64,000 bases of DNA from JAAYTL01 sp031460505. Lineage in GTDB: Bacteria; Bacillota; Clostridia; Tissierellales; Tissierellaceae. Below, piece by piece: positions 33,716-41,966 of the stretch; position 1 is the first letter of the stretch; every line of letters begins with the position of its first letter. The stretch covers positions 496,001-560,000 of the forward strand of contig JAVKTT010000001.1 in NCBI GenBank assembly GCA_031460505.1, in the 5' to 3' direction. The notes under the pieces were generated by a model. The model was given only the letters and a program-made list of their open reading frames with translations, was not told the origin of the DNA and searched no databases. The position numbers were made by a program, and so were the translations under genes.

Positions 33716-34692
33716 TAAATTCCTCCTATATTGAGAAGCATTGTTTCTATGGCTAATTGATAATTAACATTTCTTCTAATATTGAATTTTGTTTCTTGTA
33801 CTCTTATTATTATATCATTAATTTTATTAGAATTCACTTTTGATTGAAGAGATAATCTTTCAATTTTATCCTTATTTATCAAAAGTTCACTTTGTCCTAT
33901 TTCTTTAAATAATAAGAGGTCTCTAAACCACAGAAGGAATATATCTAATATCTCATCTATAATTTCCTTGTTTTCATTAAAAAAATCCATAGCACTAAAT
34001 ACTTTGGTCTTATCACCATTTAATAAAGATTCTATAATATTTATGATTTCATCTATTCTTTGAAAAAAGCTATCATCTTCTGCTATTCTAACAGACTTTC
34101 CTATAGCTCCTTTAGAGAATTCAGCTATCAATCTAGCTTCTTCCTGGGGTTTATCATACTTATTTACTAATAAATCTATAATCTTACTATATTCTATTGT
34201 ACTAAACTTGATACTTTGTACCCTAGATAAAATTGTAGACAATAGATTATTTGAACTCGAGCTGATAAGTATAAAATTTACATAATCCGGTGGTTCTTCT
34301 AGGGTTTTAAGTAATTTAATGTTACTTTGTACATTCATTTTATGACTATCATCTATAATGAAAACCTTTCTATTAGACTCAAGTGGAAGAGTCCTGGTCT
34401 CCTTTATCATAGCTTCTATTTGTGGTACTTTTATTATACCATTTTCTGGCTCAATGACAAAAAAATCTGGATGATTACCACTATCAAATTTGTTACAGGA
34501 AATGCAATTATTACAAGGCTCATGACCTACATCTCTGCATAATAAGGTTTTAGCAAAAGCATAGGCTACTTTACTTTTACCTATGCTTTCATCTCCTTCA
34601 AATAGATAACTATGGTTTATTGTCTTATTTTCAATGGTTTTCTTTAATGCATTTATTATTTTTTCATGACCGATTATATCTTTAAAATTCAT
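33715..34692 (-). CDS. holB: DNA polymerase III subunit delta'
   Basis: HolB is a clamp-loader subunit. The 325-residue AAA+ protein begins MNFKDIIGHEKIINALKKTIENKTINHSYLFEGDESIGKSKVAYAFA, followed by a zinc module with four cysteines (CRDVGHEPCNNCISC) and the SRVQSIKF sensor segment. It lies between the DarA-like pair and ricT, as in Bacillus. Confidence 0.95.
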   Translation of the reverse strand: MNFKDIIGHEKIINALKKTIENKTINHSYLFEGDESIGKSKVAYAFAKTLLCRDVGHEPCNNCISCNKFDSGNHPDFFVIEPENGIIKVPQIEAMIKETRTLPLESNRKVFIIDDSHKMNVQSNIKLLKTLEEPPDYVNFILISSSSNNLLSTILSRVQSIKFSTIEYSKIIDLLVNKYDKPQEEARLIAEFSKGAIGKSVRIAEDDSFFQRIDEIINIIESLLNGDKTKVFSAMDFFNENKEIIDEILDIFLLWFRDLLLFKEIGQSELLINKDKIERLSLQSKVNSNKINDIIIRVQETKFNIRRNVNYQLAIETMLLNIGGI

Positions 34693-34702
34693 TGACTAAC
34701 AC

Positions 34703-34987
34703 CTAAATTCTAATATGTTTATCCATATCAAGAACAAAAAGATTGGCTCCACCCACAGCGACTTCTTGTCCCCCATTATTTACCTTTGTTGATTTACAAT
34801 TTTCTTTAATTATTTCAAACAAATCATCCATATCCTCTTCTTCTGTACCTATAAGTAAAGTAGTGTTTCCGCTATTAAGAAAACCACCACTTGAGGATAG
34901 CTTAGTAACCCTAATTTTATTTTGCATTAGAGATCTAGTTACTTTGTTTACGAATTGATCTTGTATTATTGCTATAACTAGTTTCAC
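34703..34987 (-). CDS. DarA/PstA-like cyclic-di-AMP receptor paralogue with shortened loop
   Basis: A 94-residue PII-like protein starting MKLVIAIIQDQFVNKVTRSLMQNKIRVTKLSSSGGFLNSGNTTLLIG and ending VAVGGANLFVLDMDKHIRI. It is clearly a paralogue of the next gene upstream, but the loop after the central NCK is 14 residues shorter. In DarA this B-loop lies by the c-di-AMP pocket. The SSGGFLNSGNTTLL ligand segment is kept, so binding may persist with a different output. It follows the larger paralogue by 12 bases. Confidence 0.88.
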   Translation of the reverse strand: MKLVIAIIQDQFVNKVTRSLMQNKIRVTKLSSSGGFLNSGNTTLLIGTEEEDMDDLFEIIKENCKSTKVNNGGQEVAVGGANLFVLDMDKHIRI

Positions 34988-34999
34988 ATATATTCCTCC

Positions 35000-35326
35000 T
35001 TATATCCTTATATGTTTTTCCACATCTAAAATAAATAGGGTTGCTCCTCCTACTTTAACTTCCAATGGATATGGTATATATGTTTCACCTGGTATAGTTA
35101 TATTTAATAGTGATGTTGTTATCTCTCTTGTTTTACAATTTCTATCCACAATATCGATAACATCATCAACTTCATCTTCTTCTACCCCTATTAACAATGT
35201 TGTATTACCACTTTTAAGAAAACCACCAGTAGATGCTAATTTGGTAACCCTATGATTTTTCTCAGTTAAATCATCAACTAAGCTTATTGCATCTTGATCT
35301 TGAACTATGGCCACTATAAGTTTCAT
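35000..35326 (-). CDS. darA: Cyclic-di-AMP receptor DarA
   Basis: A 108-residue PII-like signal protein, the length of Bacillus DarA (YaaQ). It has RVTKLASTGGFLKSGNTTLLIGVEEDEVDDV with the c-di-AMP contact segment, the full B-loop (TSLLNITIPGETYIPYPLEVKVGGATL) and the C-terminal DVEKHIRI. The role is cytosolic c-di-AMP sensing with unknown output partners. It lies immediately after tmk, as in Bacillus, and is followed by a shorter paralogue. Confidence 0.94.
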   Translation of the reverse strand: MKLIVAIVQDQDAISLVDDLTEKNHRVTKLASTGGFLKSGNTTLLIGVEEDEVDDVIDIVDRNCKTREITTSLLNITIPGETYIPYPLEVKVGGATLFILDVEKHIRI

Positions 35327-35327
35327 A

Positions 35328-35960
35328 CTACCCCTCCTTTGAAATAAGTACCTTTTCTATTTCTGAGATACTTTGAGCTAGCACATCTGAAATTGGTTTT
35401 GAAGCATCAATAATTTTTATATTTTTTGGATACATTTTAATAAGTTCCATATATCCATTATATACCCTATTATGGAAGTCATTACCTTCCTTTTCTAGTC
35501 TATCACCACCAAGTTTTTTAGTCTTACGACTTAATGTAACTTCCGGATCTATATAAAAGAAAAGTATTAAATCTGGATAAACATCCTTTATTGCGAAATC
35601 GTTGATAGCTTTAACCTCTTTGATACCTAAGTTTCTACCAACCCCTTGATATGCTAAGCTAGATAAAACAAATCTATCACATAAGACTATTTTACCTTCC
35701 TCAAGTGCTGGGAGGATTTTTTCTTGGACATGTTGCCCCCTAGATGCTGCATATAAGAGCGCCTCTGCCTCTGGAGACATCTCTGTATTTTCATTGTCCA
35801 GTATCAATCTTCTAATGTCTTCACCAATTTTTGTGCCTCCAGGCTCTCTGGTAATAATATGGTCTAGACCTTTATCTTTAAAATAATCATCCAATAACTT
35901 TGTAATGGTTGATTTACCTGAGCCATCTGGACCTTCCAATGCAATAAATAGTCCTGCCAA
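35328..35960 (-). CDS. tmk: Thymidylate kinase
   Basis: The 210-residue kinase makes dTDP from dTMP. It has the P-loop FIALEGPDGSGKSTI, the substrate motif ITREPGGTKIGEDIRRLIL, and VLCDRFVLSSLAYQG, with the LID region YIDPEVTLSRK. It starts 15 bases after the decarboxylase-like gene and precedes darA, the Bacillus order. Confidence 0.97.
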   Translation of the reverse strand: MAGLFIALEGPDGSGKSTITKLLDDYFKDKGLDHIITREPGGTKIGEDIRRLILDNENTEMSPEAEALLYAASRGQHVQEKILPALEEGKIVLCDRFVLSSLAYQGVGRNLGIKEVKAINDFAIKDVYPDLILFFYIDPEVTLSRKTKKLGGDRLEKEGNDFHNRVYNGYMELIKMYPKNIKIIDASKPISDVLAQSISEIEKVLISKEG

Positions 35961-35975
35961 CGATAAACAACTCCT

Positions 35976-37388
35976 TTATTCTATTACTACTATCTGGTCT
36001 TTATTATATCCCATTAATCCTACAATTTCTAGGCCATTTTCCATAATAAATAGGATGTGGTCGTATAATTCCTGTGTTATTTCTTCTCCAGGAACAATTA
36101 GTGGGATACCAGGTGGATAAGGTATTACTGAAGCAGCAGAAATTCTACCTATACTATCCTTTAAATTTACTACTTCCTTTTTAGCATAATATGAATCTGC
36201 TATGTTCATTCTCATTATTGGAGTTGGCATCTTTACAGAGATTTGATTTAATTCTTCAAATGGCTCATTTTTTGCTATATCTTCAATAGCAAGTATCAAT
36301 TTTTCAAAATCATCTTCATCATTCATAACTGTTGTAAGAGCAAGGCCATAATAATAGTCAGACATTTCAAGTCTAATATTATACTTTTCTCTTAGGATTT
36401 TTTTAACCTTTGAGCCCCTGATTCCATCTATTTTGAATAATAATTTTGTATTATCCTTATCATGGATAGTTGGGTCTTCTTTATCTCCAGTAAATACAAA
36501 AACTCTATCTATATTATTAAGTCTTTTAATAACTCTGTCTATTAATTCAATACTTTGAGTCAGTTTTTCTCTGCCTTCTCCATCCATATATGCTGCAGCT
36601 ATCTCATTTGATAGAGTAAACAAATAAGATGGACTTGTAGTTGTAAACAATGTATATCTATCTCTTAATTTATTTAAATCTATTCTATCAGTACCTACAT
36701 GAATCATAGATGTCTGTGTAAAACTAGGAAGTGTCTTGTGGGTACTATGAATCACGATATCTGCTCCTGCTTGAATGGCTGATATAGGAGATTTATCTGA
36801 AAATACCATATGAGCTCCATGGGCTTCGTCTACCATGAGAATCTTGTCATATTTATGAACAACTTTTACTATTTCTTCAATATCTGAACATACGCCATAA
36901 TAGTTTGGAGTCGTGATAATCACTGCTTTAATATCAGGATTTTCCAAGATAGCCTTTTCTATATCTTCAGGATAAAGTCCTGTTAATACATGATATTTCT
37001 CATTGTAATTTGGATATAGATATATTGGGTTTAATCTATTCAAAATCATCCCATTATATATGGATTTATGACAGTTTCTTTGGACTAAAACCTTGTCTCC
37101 TGGCTTTGTTATAGTTGCCATAGCAATATAATTGCTACCAGTAGAACCATTAACAGCATAATATGTGGCTTTTGCTCCAAAAGCCTTTGCAGCCAATTCT
37201 TGAGATTCTTTAATAATTCCCCTTGGCTCTAATAAATTGTCCATACCTTCAGTTTCTGTCGTATCAATATACGGTATATACTTACCCCATTCTATTAGGG
37301 TGTTTTTGTTTTTATGTCCTGGAAAATGGAAGCTTACATGGTCTTCCTCCATTAATTTTATCAGTGCATCTAATACGGGTGTTTTCAT
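35976..37388 (-). CDS. Orn/Lys/Arg decarboxylase-fold PLP enzyme (YaaO/SpeA-like)
   Basis: A 470-residue fold-type I PLP enzyme. The PLP site is seen as ILMVDEAHGAHMVFS and the lysine motif VIHSTHKTLPSFTQTSMIHV. The N-terminus has VSFHFPGHK, usual for the arginine/lysine/ornithine decarboxylases of the short YaaO type. It should make a polyamine precursor; the exact amino acid is not clear from sequence. I prefer the ATG at 37386-37388; a TTG five codons upstream abuts GGAGG and is too close to it. It heads the tmk-darA-holB-ricT block. Confidence 0.9.
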   Translation of the reverse strand: MKTPVLDALIKLMEEDHVSFHFPGHKNKNTLIEWGKYIPYIDTTETEGMDNLLEPRGIIKESQELAAKAFGAKATYYAVNGSTGSNYIAMATITKPGDKVLVQRNCHKSIYNGMILNRLNPIYLYPNYNEKYHVLTGLYPEDIEKAILENPDIKAVIITTPNYYGVCSDIEEIVKVVHKYDKILMVDEAHGAHMVFSDKSPISAIQAGADIVIHSTHKTLPSFTQTSMIHVGTDRIDLNKLRDRYTLFTTTSPSYLFTLSNEIAAAYMDGEGREKLTQSIELIDRVIKRLNNIDRVFVFTGDKEDPTIHDKDNTKLLFKIDGIRGSKVKKILREKYNIRLEMSDYYYGLALTTVMNDEDDFEKLILAIEDIAKNEPFEELNQISVKMPTPIMRMNIADSYYAKKEVVNLKDSIGRISAASVIPYPPGIPLIVPGEEITQELYDHILFIMENGLEIVGLMGYNKDQIVVIE

Positions 37389-37466
37389 TTCCCTACTGAT
37401 CAACCTCCTAAATTGAAATTTAAATTGCTAGAATATTATATATCTTTTTTTTAAAAATACATAGTC

Positions 37467-37895
37467 TTATTTATTATTACCCTCAATATGTTTTTTTACC
37501 AATTCTAAGCTATGTTCAACACATTTTCCTAAATTATTATCACCTGGCATTGCAATTCTAATATTACATTTTTCCAACGGAATCAATATCTTCATAGCAT
37601 CGCTTGAGCCAATAGCTTCGGCCATCCTTGGAGACAACTCTCCCATCATGGCATTTGGCATAAGAATTGCCACTACTCCCATTATAATATCAACATTCTT
37701 AGCATTATATATTACAGCATTCTCCCCTGTAGCCCCTTGATTTGCACCTGCCTTTAGCATTTTTCCCGTGGCTACTGAATTAGTACCTAATGCGAGTATA
37801 TTAATTTTAGGAAACTCCGCCCTAAGCTTCTCAACTATGATTCCACCAATTCCTCCACCTTGACCATCTACTACAGCAATATTTATATCTTTCAT
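37467..37895 (-). CDS. DUF3842 protein
   Basis: A 142-residue protein matching DUF3842: INIAVVDGQGGGIGGIIVEKLRAEFPKINILALGTNSVATGKMLKAGANQGATGENAVIYNAKNVDIIMGVVAI. The GQGGGIG loop suggests a nucleotide-binding Rossmann-like fold. No reaction is known. A terminator (37924-37957) lies between it and the ECF component gene, with AAGGAG before its ATG, so expression may need readthrough or a separate promoter. Its neighbours suggest some link to the ECF-type uptake component and DUF1893. Confidence 0.8.
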   Translation of the reverse strand: MKDINIAVVDGQGGGIGGIIVEKLRAEFPKINILALGTNSVATGKMLKAGANQGATGENAVIYNAKNVDIIMGVVAILMPNAMMGELSPRMAEAIGSSDAMKILIPLEKCNIRIAMPGDNNLGKCVEHSLELVKKHIEGNNK

Positions 37896-37923
37896 TCCTT
37901 AATTCTCCTTTAAAAATAAAAAA

Positions 37924-37957
37924 TAGTGTCACTATAATTAACTCTATAGTAACACTA
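37924..37957 (-). terminator. Intrinsic terminator between the ECF component and DUF3842 genes
   Basis: TAGTGTCACTATA (37924-37936) and TATAGTAACACTA (37945-37957) form a 13-bp stem with one mismatch, followed by a T-run on the minus strand. Confidence 0.8.
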
Positions 37958-37981
37958 CCTTTAGTCTCAAATCAAGAAGAT

Positions 37982-38500
37982 TTACTGGGCCTCAGCTTTA
38001 ACGTGTTTTCTTAATAATTTTGCTACAGGTGGTACAAATACTAATTGAATAATAATTCCAGGTAATCCTGTTACTATAGCTCCTTTAACAAATAAAACTG
38101 GTCCTGCGCCTTTAAACCCGAAGAATGTACCTAATACAAATACTACTACTCCTGCAACTAATCTACCACTAATCATTGCAACAATTAATGATATATAGTC
38201 ATTTGATTTCAGTTTGTCAGAGAATAAACCTGATATTAAGCCATATGCTCCTAATTCAAATATCATAATTGGTAACATTGGGAAAACTGGGGGCATACCA
38301 GTTAATAAACTGCTTAATATTGGTGTTATAAGTCCTACTAACAATCCTGGCATTGCTCCTAAAAATAATCCTGCTATCAATACTGGTATGTGCATTGGCA
38401 AGAAACCTGGTCCTCCCATATTAAATTGATGGAATATTATTGGTAATAATACACCAAATGCTACAAATAATCCTGATAATACAATTTTTTTAGCTTTCAT
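37982..38500 (-). CDS. ECF transporter S component
   Basis: A 172-residue membrane protein with about six helices, starting MKAKKIVLSGLFVAFGVLLPIIFH and carrying the short amphipathic FLPMHIPVLIAGLFLGAMPGLLVGLITP region common to S components of energy-coupling-factor vitamin transporters. The substrate cannot be told: no riboswitch is adjacent, and the neighbours are DUF1893 and DUF3842. The shared ECF ATPase/T subunits are not in this window. Confidence 0.82.
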   Translation of the reverse strand: MKAKKIVLSGLFVAFGVLLPIIFHQFNMGGPGFLPMHIPVLIAGLFLGAMPGLLVGLITPILSSLLTGMPPVFPMLPIMIFELGAYGLISGLFSDKLKSNDYISLIVAMISGRLVAGVVVFVLGTFFGFKGAGPVLFVKGAIVTGLPGIIIQLVFVPPVAKLLRKHVKAEAQ

Positions 38501-38510
38501 TTTTCTCCTC

Positions 38511-38933
38511 CTATTTTATATTATTAAAAAAATCTTCAATACCTTTTATAAGTTCATCAACATCTTTGGAGTTATTTGATATATTTTCCATAGGACAAAT
38601 ATCGTCTCCTGTTCTATTTAAAATCATAGGAACCTTTTTCAAATATTCTACTTCTATGTCGTTGCTAGTCAATAAATCATATGCTACATCACTTATTAAA
38701 TCTGTATACAATGATTTTATCTCTCCTTCAATTAGAAACATGGAAGCAGCTTTTCCAATAACCCTATCTGCAACCGCACCGCCTTTTAAACTTTCTTTAT
38801 GGTCCCTATAAGCATCAAATATTGGTTTAATACCTCTACCACTGGACTCTAAAAGAGTTTCATTTTCTCTTGCCAAAACAAAATTTAAATTATTTTCTAG
38901 TAAATGTGATTTTGCTAAATCTTTATCTTTCAT
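38511..38933 (-). CDS. DUF1893 protein
   Basis: A 140-residue protein matching DUF1893, a family with a cytidine-deaminase-like fold: LKGGAVADRVIGKAASMFLIEGEIKSLYTDLISDVAYDLL and MILNRTGDDICPMEN, with the CPME cysteine conserved. The function is unknown. Its stop is 10 bases before the ECF component ATG, so these two are cotranscribed. Confidence 0.8.
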   Translation of the reverse strand: MKDKDLAKSHLLENNLNFVLARENETLLESSGRGIKPIFDAYRDHKESLKGGAVADRVIGKAASMFLIEGEIKSLYTDLISDVAYDLLTSNDIEVEYLKKVPMILNRTGDDICPMENISNNSKDVDELIKGIEDFFNNIK

Positions 38934-38959
38934 AATTTCTCCTTTCTAAAATAAAAAAA

Positions 38960-39000
38960 CACGAAGTAACCCCTTATTTCTAAGGAGCTAAACCTTCGTG
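38960..39000 (-). terminator. Terminator of the sigma-54 operon
   Basis: CACGAAG (38960-38966) pairs with CTTCGTG (38994-39000), with a second inner stem CCTTA/TAAGG. On the minus strand it is followed by seven Ts. It lies after the regulator gene and before DUF1893, marking the end of the ten-gene operon. Confidence 0.8.
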
Positions 39001-39031
39001 GTTCTTAAAATTGTCTTCTGACAATAATTTA

Positions 39032-40495
39032 TTATTTATTTTTCTTTTTTAATCTATATGCAACTTGATAGTATTTGATGTCTATGCCCTTTTCATTCAA
39101 TATATTGGCAATTCTCCTAGGGCCTAATCCACTATCAGATAGCTTTATGATCAACGAATCAACCATTTTCTTATTATTAACCATGTCCGATATATCCTCT
39201 TTAATAGATTCCTTAGAAGAAAAACTCTTTGATGTTTCGATTATATATTCATCATCTTCTACATCAATTACTTCTTCTGGTATATTATCTAGAGTTACTA
39301 TAGTTGTAATATCCTTTTCTATATCTGGACTGATTAATGGAACTGCCGAATCTATACTAGCGTTGATAACGTCTCTAAATTGCCTTATATTTCTTGGATA
39401 ATGATATTTAATTAATTTAGCCTGAGCTTCTGGATCTAATCCTACTTTTAGATTAATTCCATATCTATCTTTTGCTGATTCTTCATATTTATTAATAAAC
39501 ACATTCAATAATGTGTATTTTTCAATATCAGTCCTATCTCTAAGAGGAGGTAGGTGTAGTTCATTTTGGGCTAACCTTTGATATAGTTCTGGTACTAAAA
39601 CAGTTTTAAGGTCCTTTGTAGATGCTGCGATCACTATTACATTGACCTTAATATCCTTTACTCCACCGATTCTTCTAACATGACCTGATTCTATTACTTT
39701 AAGGAGTAAGTTTTGATATTCATCTAATGTATGTGCTTCATCTAAGAATAGAATACCACCATTTGCTAATTCGAACAATCCCTTTTTATCTTTAGAACCA
39801 GTATATGCCCCTTCGTGGGAACCAAATACTTCCATAGCGGCTATGTCAGAATTAGTGTATTGAGCACAATTTACCTCAATAAATGGAGCATCTTCCTTTA
39901 GAACCCCAATATTTTTAGCATAATAATATATAGTACGAGCTAGCATTGTCTTACCAGTACCTGACTCCCCAGTTATTATAGAATGTCTAGGCCCTCCCAA
40001 TGCTCCAATACTCTTCTTTGCTTTAATAATAGAATTTTTTAAACTAATATTCCATCCCACTATAGATGAAAAAATATCTTCACCAGTTAATAGTGTTGCT
40101 TGTAGTTCTAATTCTTCAATCTTTTTATTTAATCTTTCTATTTCAGTGACATCTTTAAATATTGCAAATCCACCTATTAATTCATTTTCAAAAAACAATG
40201 GATATGCTCTTACATCGTAGATTTTACCATTATCATGTACTACTTTTTCAAATTTAATATTCTTCCCAGTTTTTAATACATTAATTAATGCAGCTTGAGG
40301 ATAAAATTCAGAAATATGATGGCCTATCATTTCTCCTGGGGTTACACTTACATATTCTGCGGATTTATTATTACAATATAGAAATATACCATTTTCATCT
40401 ACTATGTTTATACCCTCACCTAAAGCATTAAATATATCAAAAGCAATATTAGTAGCATCAAAATCCTTTGACAGTATATACTTTCTATTATCCAT
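39032..40495 (-). CDS. Sigma-54-dependent transcriptional activator (PAS, AAA+, HTH)
   Basis: The 487-residue protein has a PAS domain (about residues 14-118, with YCNNKSAEYVSVTPGEMIGHHISEFYP), an AAA+ domain with Walker A GESGTGKT (176-183) and Walker B GGILFLDEAH (246-255), and a C-terminal HTH (about 450-485, GLGPRRIANILNEKGIDIKYYQVAYRLK). The sigma-54 contact loop reads GAYTGS (229-234) instead of the canonical GAFTGA. The gene is last in the operon, overlapping the preceding gene by 8 bases. It very likely activates the sigma-54 promoter at 47503-47520. The PAS domain may sense the substrate or a cofactor. Confidence 0.93.
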   Translation of the reverse strand: MDNRKYILSKDFDATNIAFDIFNALGEGINIVDENGIFLYCNNKSAEYVSVTPGEMIGHHISEFYPQAALINVLKTGKNIKFEKVVHDNGKIYDVRAYPLFFENELIGGFAIFKDVTEIERLNKKIEELELQATLLTGEDIFSSIVGWNISLKNSIIKAKKSIGALGGPRHSIITGESGTGKTMLARTIYYYAKNIGVLKEDAPFIEVNCAQYTNSDIAAMEVFGSHEGAYTGSKDKKGLFELANGGILFLDEAHTLDEYQNLLLKVIESGHVRRIGGVKDIKVNVIVIAASTKDLKTVLVPELYQRLAQNELHLPPLRDRTDIEKYTLLNVFINKYEESAKDRYGINLKVGLDPEAQAKLIKYHYPRNIRQFRDVINASIDSAVPLISPDIEKDITTIVTLDNIPEEVIDVEDDEYIIETSKSFSSKESIKEDISDMVNNKKMVDSLIIKLSDSGLGPRRIANILNEKGIDIKYYQVAYRLKKKNK

Positions 40496-41075
40496 CTATC
40501 TCCAACTTCTCCATTCTATCATGGTAATATGTTAGAATCATGCCACGTTCTCTCTTCCCAGTTCCATCTTTTACTACTAATGCAAGGTCTATCTGGTTTG
40601 CTTTTAATTCTTCAGATATCCTCTTCATGGAAACAACCCTATTCTGTCCCATGACAACATTTGTAAAGATGGATTTTAATATAGATTTACTTCCTTTAAT
40701 TAACATGCCTGGGCCACCTGGAAGTGCAATTACACTTAAATCATTTCCTATGGAACTAACTTGTCCATTAGCAGTATCTCCAAAACCTCTAGGATTACCT
40801 ATAATTCCTCCCGTTGGACCAGTTGCACCTTCTACCTTGATGGATAGTGCTAGTCCATGTATGAAATCTGGAGCAAGTGAGGCAATTTTTCTATTTAAGA
40901 GACAATCAATTTCCCAAGGATCTTCAAGGTTTTTTACATCTAAATTAATCTGATTTATTTTGGAAAATGATTTTTTAGCCTCTTCCACATATATCATATC
41001 ACAAATACCTGCTCCAATAACAGGGTAACCTTCTAAAGTTCTTTCAGAAAAGGTGAATATTATATTCTTACACAT
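40488..41075 (-). CDS. Uncharacterised 195-residue protein of the sigma-54 operon
   Basis: I do not recognise a family. The protein starts MCKNIIFTFSERTLEGYPVIGAGICDMIYVEEAKK and has two glycine-rich stretches, GATGPTGGIIGNPRGFGDTANGQ (about 101-123) and VIALPGGPGMLIKG (about 132-145), then a C-terminal VVKDGTGKRERGMILTYY. There is no signal peptide or membrane helix, so it is presumably cytosolic. It overlaps the upstream MoCF-like gene by 16 bases and the regulator by 8, so it belongs to the same transcript. The glycine loops suggest nucleotide or phosphate binding; this is only a guess. Confidence 0.7.
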   Translation of the reverse strand: MCKNIIFTFSERTLEGYPVIGAGICDMIYVEEAKKSFSKINQINLDVKNLEDPWEIDCLLNRKIASLAPDFIHGLALSIKVEGATGPTGGIIGNPRGFGDTANGQVSSIGNDLSVIALPGGPGMLIKGSKSILKSIFTNVVMGQNRVVSMKRISEELKANQIDLALVVKDGTGKRERGMILTYYHDRMEKLEIDG

Positions 41076-41602
41076 TTTATTCCTTCTTTAGATGGATAGT
41101 TTGATATAACTGCATTGGCCATATCCTCACATATAGATTGACTATCTTCAGTATCTTCTTTTAAAGATTTAACTAATGCTTTTGCTGCTGCCAATGCTTC
41201 AACATATGGTCCTGGAACATTAGTTACAATGGTAGAATCTTTCCTGCCATAGACTATTTTAGACCATAAGTGACCATTTTTCCCATATATCTCTCTTGAT
41301 GTATATTCGGTTAGATAGCTAATTATAGCACTGTGAGTATAATCTTCGGCCAAGGAGGAGTCAAACCTAAATCCTCCACCTGAACCTCCAATTATTATAA
41401 TTAAATCACTTTCTTTACTAACACATTTATCTATTTTTTCAACTATTTTATTTTCCTTATCGATAACTGGTTTTTCTCTAGTTATTTCACATTGAGGAAA
41501 ATTCTCTAGAATTATTTGCATAATAGCCGGGCTATTTGTATCAATAACAACTCCGTTATAGATTTCATTGCCTGTAGGAATAATACTAACCTTTTTTAGC
41601 AC
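41060..41602 (-). CDS. MoCF-like (molybdopterin-binding fold) protein of the sigma-54 operon
   Basis: A 180-residue protein if begun at the GTG at 41600-41602, which has GGAGAGGTGG upstream; the open frame continues further but through the previous gene. The N-terminal part, KKVSIIPTGNEIYNGVVIDTNSPAIMQIILENF and then ESDLIIIIGGSGGG (in place of the GGTG of MoaB/MogA), resembles the PF00994 fold. Genuine molybdopterin adenylylation is doubtful. The C-terminus (SNYPSKEGIKCVRI) runs into the next gene. Function in this operon is unknown. Confidence 0.65.
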   Translation of the reverse strand: MLKKVSIIPTGNEIYNGVVIDTNSPAIMQIILENFPQCEITREKPVIDKENKIVEKIDKCVSKESDLIIIIGGSGGGFRFDSSLAEDYTHSAIISYLTEYTSREIYGKNGHLWSKIVYGRKDSTIVTNVPGPYVEALAAAKALVKSLKEDTEDSQSICEDMANAVISNYPSKEGIKCVRI

Positions 41603-41954
41603 TGTTAAACCACCTCTCCTTTGCACAGCCGCTATATTCGCCAGTAGGTATATTTTCATAATCAACTTCAACAATTTTTTCTGCACTAGAAATCTTCATA
41701 ACTTCTGATGCAGTTATTCCTTCTGTCATTGATATAGCTTCTATAATACCTGCCTCATTTTCGAATACAGCTTCTTTATCTATGCCATAAATATCCATAT
41801 CAATGGTTTCACCTGTAACACCGATTATGCGGACCCTACTATCTATAACTTCTTCTATTCTTTTTTCTAATTCATATGGTTTTAAACCTGTTACTTTGAG
41901 TCCTCTAATCTTAACTACGGTTTTATCAACATATGCTATTATTCCTACATCCAT
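41586..41954 (-). CDS. Uncharacterised 122-residue protein of the sigma-54 operon
   Basis: No family recognised. It starts MDVGIIAYVDKTVVKIRGLKVTGLKPYELEKRIEEVI and has VRIIGVTGETIDMDIYGIDKEAVFENEAGIIEAISMTEGITASEV. A single cysteine lies in the C-terminal tail (GEYSGCAKERWF). The last 17 bases overlap the MoCF-like gene, and that gene's Shine-Dalgarno is within this coding sequence, so translation is coupled. No membrane segment. Tight packing and conservation-like composition argue that it is real. Confidence 0.68.
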   Translation of the reverse strand: MDVGIIAYVDKTVVKIRGLKVTGLKPYELEKRIEEVIDSRVRIIGVTGETIDMDIYGIDKEAVFENEAGIIEAISMTEGITASEVMKISSAEKIVEVDYENIPTGEYSGCAKERWFNSAKKG

Positions 41955-41966
41955 TTAAATCACCCT

